5,892 nucleotides of DNA from positions 1 to 5,892 of the forward strand of contig UROD01000053.1 in NCBI GenBank assembly GCA_900549365.1. Direction: 5' to 3'. The notes under the pieces were generated by a model. That model ran no database searches and had not been told where the DNA came from. It saw only the letters and a list, made by a program, of their open reading frames with translations. Origin of the DNA: an uncultured Rickettsiales bacterium (GTDB taxonomy: Bacteria > Pseudomonadota > Alphaproteobacteria > Rs-D84). Shown in pieces: positions 4,786 to 5,892 of the stretch. The translations under genes were made by a program, and so were the position numbers. Positions within the stretch are counted from its first letter, which is position 1; each line of letters opens with the position of its first letter.

Positions 4786-5610
4786 ATGACTTGGACAATC
4801 TTGGTTTTGGTCGTGGCGATTGCCTTGTACATGTTCGGCGGTATGCTGATTGCACAAGATAGCAAGAAACCCAGCGCAAAATCCATTTTGGCAAAGAAAG
4901 CAATTAAATTGGTTGCTATCATCTTGGTCGCGGGCGGTGTTTGCCGTCTGTATGTGCCTTATTACCTGACATCGGTCAATCCGTTGATTATTCAGGATAT
5001 GGCAAATGGCGCACAAGAACAGATGAATGCCGCAAAGAACAAGGCCGTTCGTGCATTCGTTCGTAATCACGCCGACACGATGGTTGCAGATGCCCCAATC
5101 TTGGGCGCACAAGACGCAAAGAAAACAATCTATGTTTGGACAGATTTCAGCTGCCCATACTGCCGCCGTGTTCACGGTGAATTGGATCGTGTGTTGAAAA
5201 ACCGCAATGACGTTCGCGTTGTTGTTAAAAACTTCTCTATCCACGGCGCATTGTCAGATGCCCCAGCCAAGGCCGCAATTGCTGCGAAATTGCAGAATCC
5301 TGAAAAGGCCGCAAAGTTGGTTGACATGATGATGACACGTAACTTCTATTCCCAAGACGATTTGAAAGATCAGTCCAAATTGGGCGAAAAAGTAGAAGCC
5401 AACGTTTTGAAAATGGCCGATGAAGCAGGTCTGGATACAAAACAGTTGAAACAAGACATGGGCGGCGAAGTTGTCGCACGTGAATTGGCCAATGTTCGTG
5501 ATTTGGCACAACAGTTTGAAATCAGCGGTACACCATTCTTGATTATCGAAGAACAGGCGTTCCCTGGTGCAATTCCATATGACCAGATTATCAAGGCATT
5601 GGACAAATAA
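4786..5610 (+). CDS. Membrane-anchored DsbA-like thioredoxin-fold protein
   Basis: This 274-residue protein probably catalyses thiol-disulfide exchange on envelope proteins. Two hydrophobic segments open it (about residues 3-23 and 41-60), separated by a basic stretch. Residues 85-112 lead into the thioredoxin fold, with TIYVWTDFSCPYC giving the active-site pair Cys123/Cys126 in a CPYC motif, followed by a helical insertion (155-245). ISGTPFLIIEEQAFPG (246-261) carries the cis-proline Pro250 facing the active site. This arrangement is typical of DsbA/Com1-like oxidoreductases. The unusual part is two N-terminal membrane helices instead of one signal peptide or anchor. With two helices and an inside N-terminus the catalytic domain would face the cytoplasm, so an outside N-terminus or a partly peripheral first helix must be considered. 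The ATG follows a strong AAGGAG at six bases; a start 57 bases earlier lacks this. The gene ends at an intrinsic terminator. Confidence 0.9.
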   Translation: MTWTILVLVVAIALYMFGGMLIAQDSKKPSAKSILAKKAIKLVAIILVAGGVCRLYVPYYLTSVNPLIIQDMANGAQEQMNAAKNKAVRAFVRNHADTMVADAPILGAQDAKKTIYVWTDFSCPYCRRVHGELDRVLKNRNDVRVVVKNFSIHGALSDAPAKAAIAAKLQNPEKAAKLVDMMMTRNFYSQDDLKDQSKLGEKVEANVLKMADEAGLDTKQLKQDMGGEVVARELANVRDLAQQFEISGTPFLIIEEQAFPGAIPYDQIIKALDK

Positions 5611-5611
5611 T

Positions 5612-5637
5612 AAAACGGGGCATCGCCCCGTTTTTTA
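5612..5637 (+). terminator. Intrinsic terminator of the DsbA-like gene
   Basis: CGGGGC (5616-5621) and GCCCCG (5625-5630) enclose the loop ATC and are followed by six T residues and then ATTAGAG, identical to the rplI terminator from stem through to ATTAGAG. It begins right after the stop codon. Confidence 0.93.
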
Positions 5638-5640
5638 TTA

Positions 5641-5671
5641 GAGAGCAAAGAGCAAATAGCAGAGAGCAATG
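5641..5671 (+). repeat. Imperfect AGAGCAA-type short repeats after terminator
   Basis: The stretch contains several loosely repeated units (GAGAGCAA, AGAGCAAATAG, AGAGAGCAATG). It occupies the same place relative to the terminator as the 14-bp tandem repeats at the other two terminators and also starts with GAG after TTATTA. The unit sequence differs, so it is only possibly a member of the same family. Confidence 0.5.
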
Positions 5672-5672
5672 A

Positions 5673-5701
5673 AAGTGCGCCATCGGCGCACTTGTTTTTT
5701 T
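5673..5701 (+). terminator. Second terminator-like hairpin, AAGTGCGCC family
   Basis: AAGTGCGCC (5673-5681) pairs perfectly with GGCGCACTT (5685-5693) around a three-base loop, followed by G and seven T residues. It acts in tandem with the terminator 40 bases upstream. The same hairpin core is the centre of the palindromic element at 3733-3755 and recurs at 3972-3987, so it is also a repeat. Confidence 0.8.
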
Positions 5702-5730
5702 CACAAAAGCCATTTGGGTATTTTTTATTC

Positions 5731-5759
5731 TTGCCATAAAAACTGTGCACGTATATAAT
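5731..5759 (+). promoter_or_regulatory. Near-consensus promoter for a structured transcript
   Basis: TTGCCA (5731-5736) and a perfect TATAAT (5754-5759) are exactly 17 bases apart, one of the two best promoters in the window. Two terminators just upstream isolate it from the DsbA-like gene. Transcription would begin near 5766, where a stable hairpin starts. Confidence 0.8.
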
Positions 5760-5765
5760 TGACAG

Positions 5766-5892
5766 CGGTACAGGGTGTTCCTGTGCCGAGGATTCAAGAC
5801 CTCTTAAAAGTAGCGTCCATGGACGATAAAAAAACTCCACCAAGAGAAGTATTTTTGTTGGTTGGAGGGTTGCGAATATATTGAATAAGCAC
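5766..5892 (+). ncRNA. 5' part of an unidentified structured RNA or leader (continues past the window)
   Basis: From the predicted start, CGGTACAGG (5766-5774) pairs with CCTGTGCCG (5780-5788): nine pairs, one a U-G. GAGG (5788-5791) can pair with CCTC (5800-5803). CGTCCATGGACG (5814-5825) is a perfect palindrome. CTCCACCAA (5835-5843) pairs with 5858-5867, with one bulged base. The last stem would hide a purine-rich GGAGGG (5864-5869), a possible ribosome site for a gene starting at or after the TTG at 5881. A 21-codon ATG frame at 5819-5884 lacks a ribosome site and is probably chance. I checked for tmRNA, SRP RNA, RNase P RNA and 6S RNA signatures and saw none. It may be a small RNA or a cis-regulatory leader; the 3' end lies outside the window. 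Confidence 0.4.

Noticed and set aside
5819..5884. 21-codon ATG frame within the structured 3' region
   Set aside because: There is no ribosome site, the start lies inside a perfect palindrome, and the frame spans a predicted stem.
5766..5892. tmRNA (permuted alphaproteobacterial type) or 6S RNA
   Set aside because: CTCCACCA at 5835-5842 resembles a tRNA acceptor end, but no TTCRA T-loop lies at the right distance and the putative acceptor strands pair for only four bases. A stable hairpin right at the 5' end does not fit 6S RNA, whose ends pair with each other.

Overview
The window reads as chromosomal sequence from an uncultured or poorly characterised alphaproteobacterium of moderate GC. 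The support is a compact ribosomal gene run (bS6, bS18, bL9), an alphaproteobacterial-looking RecO, an acidic C-terminal tail on bL9, and small palindromic repeats of the kind scattered through host-associated alphaproteobacterial genomes. The class-level call is an inference from protein resemblance only.

Layout: 1-95 holds a dispersed repeat and a short tandem repeat beside a terminator. On the minus strand, 120-1969 is a two-gene operon encoding a MotA/TolQ/ExbB-type proton channel and a MotB/OmpA-type peptidoglycan-binding partner with a long coiled coil. A divergent promoter region (1970-2142) separates it from the plus-strand ribosomal genes rpsF and rpsR (1-nt overlap). A structured 282-nt spacer follows, then rplI with its own strong ribosome binding site. 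From 3608 to 4011 there is no gene: the DNA is a mosaic of tandem repeats, a long palindromic element, a truncated second copy of it, and a second copy of the repeat seen at 22-52. Then come recO (probably leaderless) and a membrane-anchored DsbA-like thioredoxin-fold protein. The window closes with two terminators, a near-consensus promoter, and the beginning of a strongly structured transcript that runs off the end.

Functionally, the genes are mostly housekeeping: an envelope ion-driven motor module, ribosome subunits, recombinational repair, and extracytoplasmic disulfide chemistry. The unusual content lies between genes. Three separate genes end in almost the same GC-rich terminator, two of them followed by copies of one 14-bp tandem repeat. 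One small inverted-repeat motif recurs three times. The rpsR-rplI spacer carries a large hairpin and a duplicated start-codon region. The last 130 bases look like a new structured RNA or translational control leader. No CRISPR array, tRNA, rRNA, transposase or phage gene was seen.
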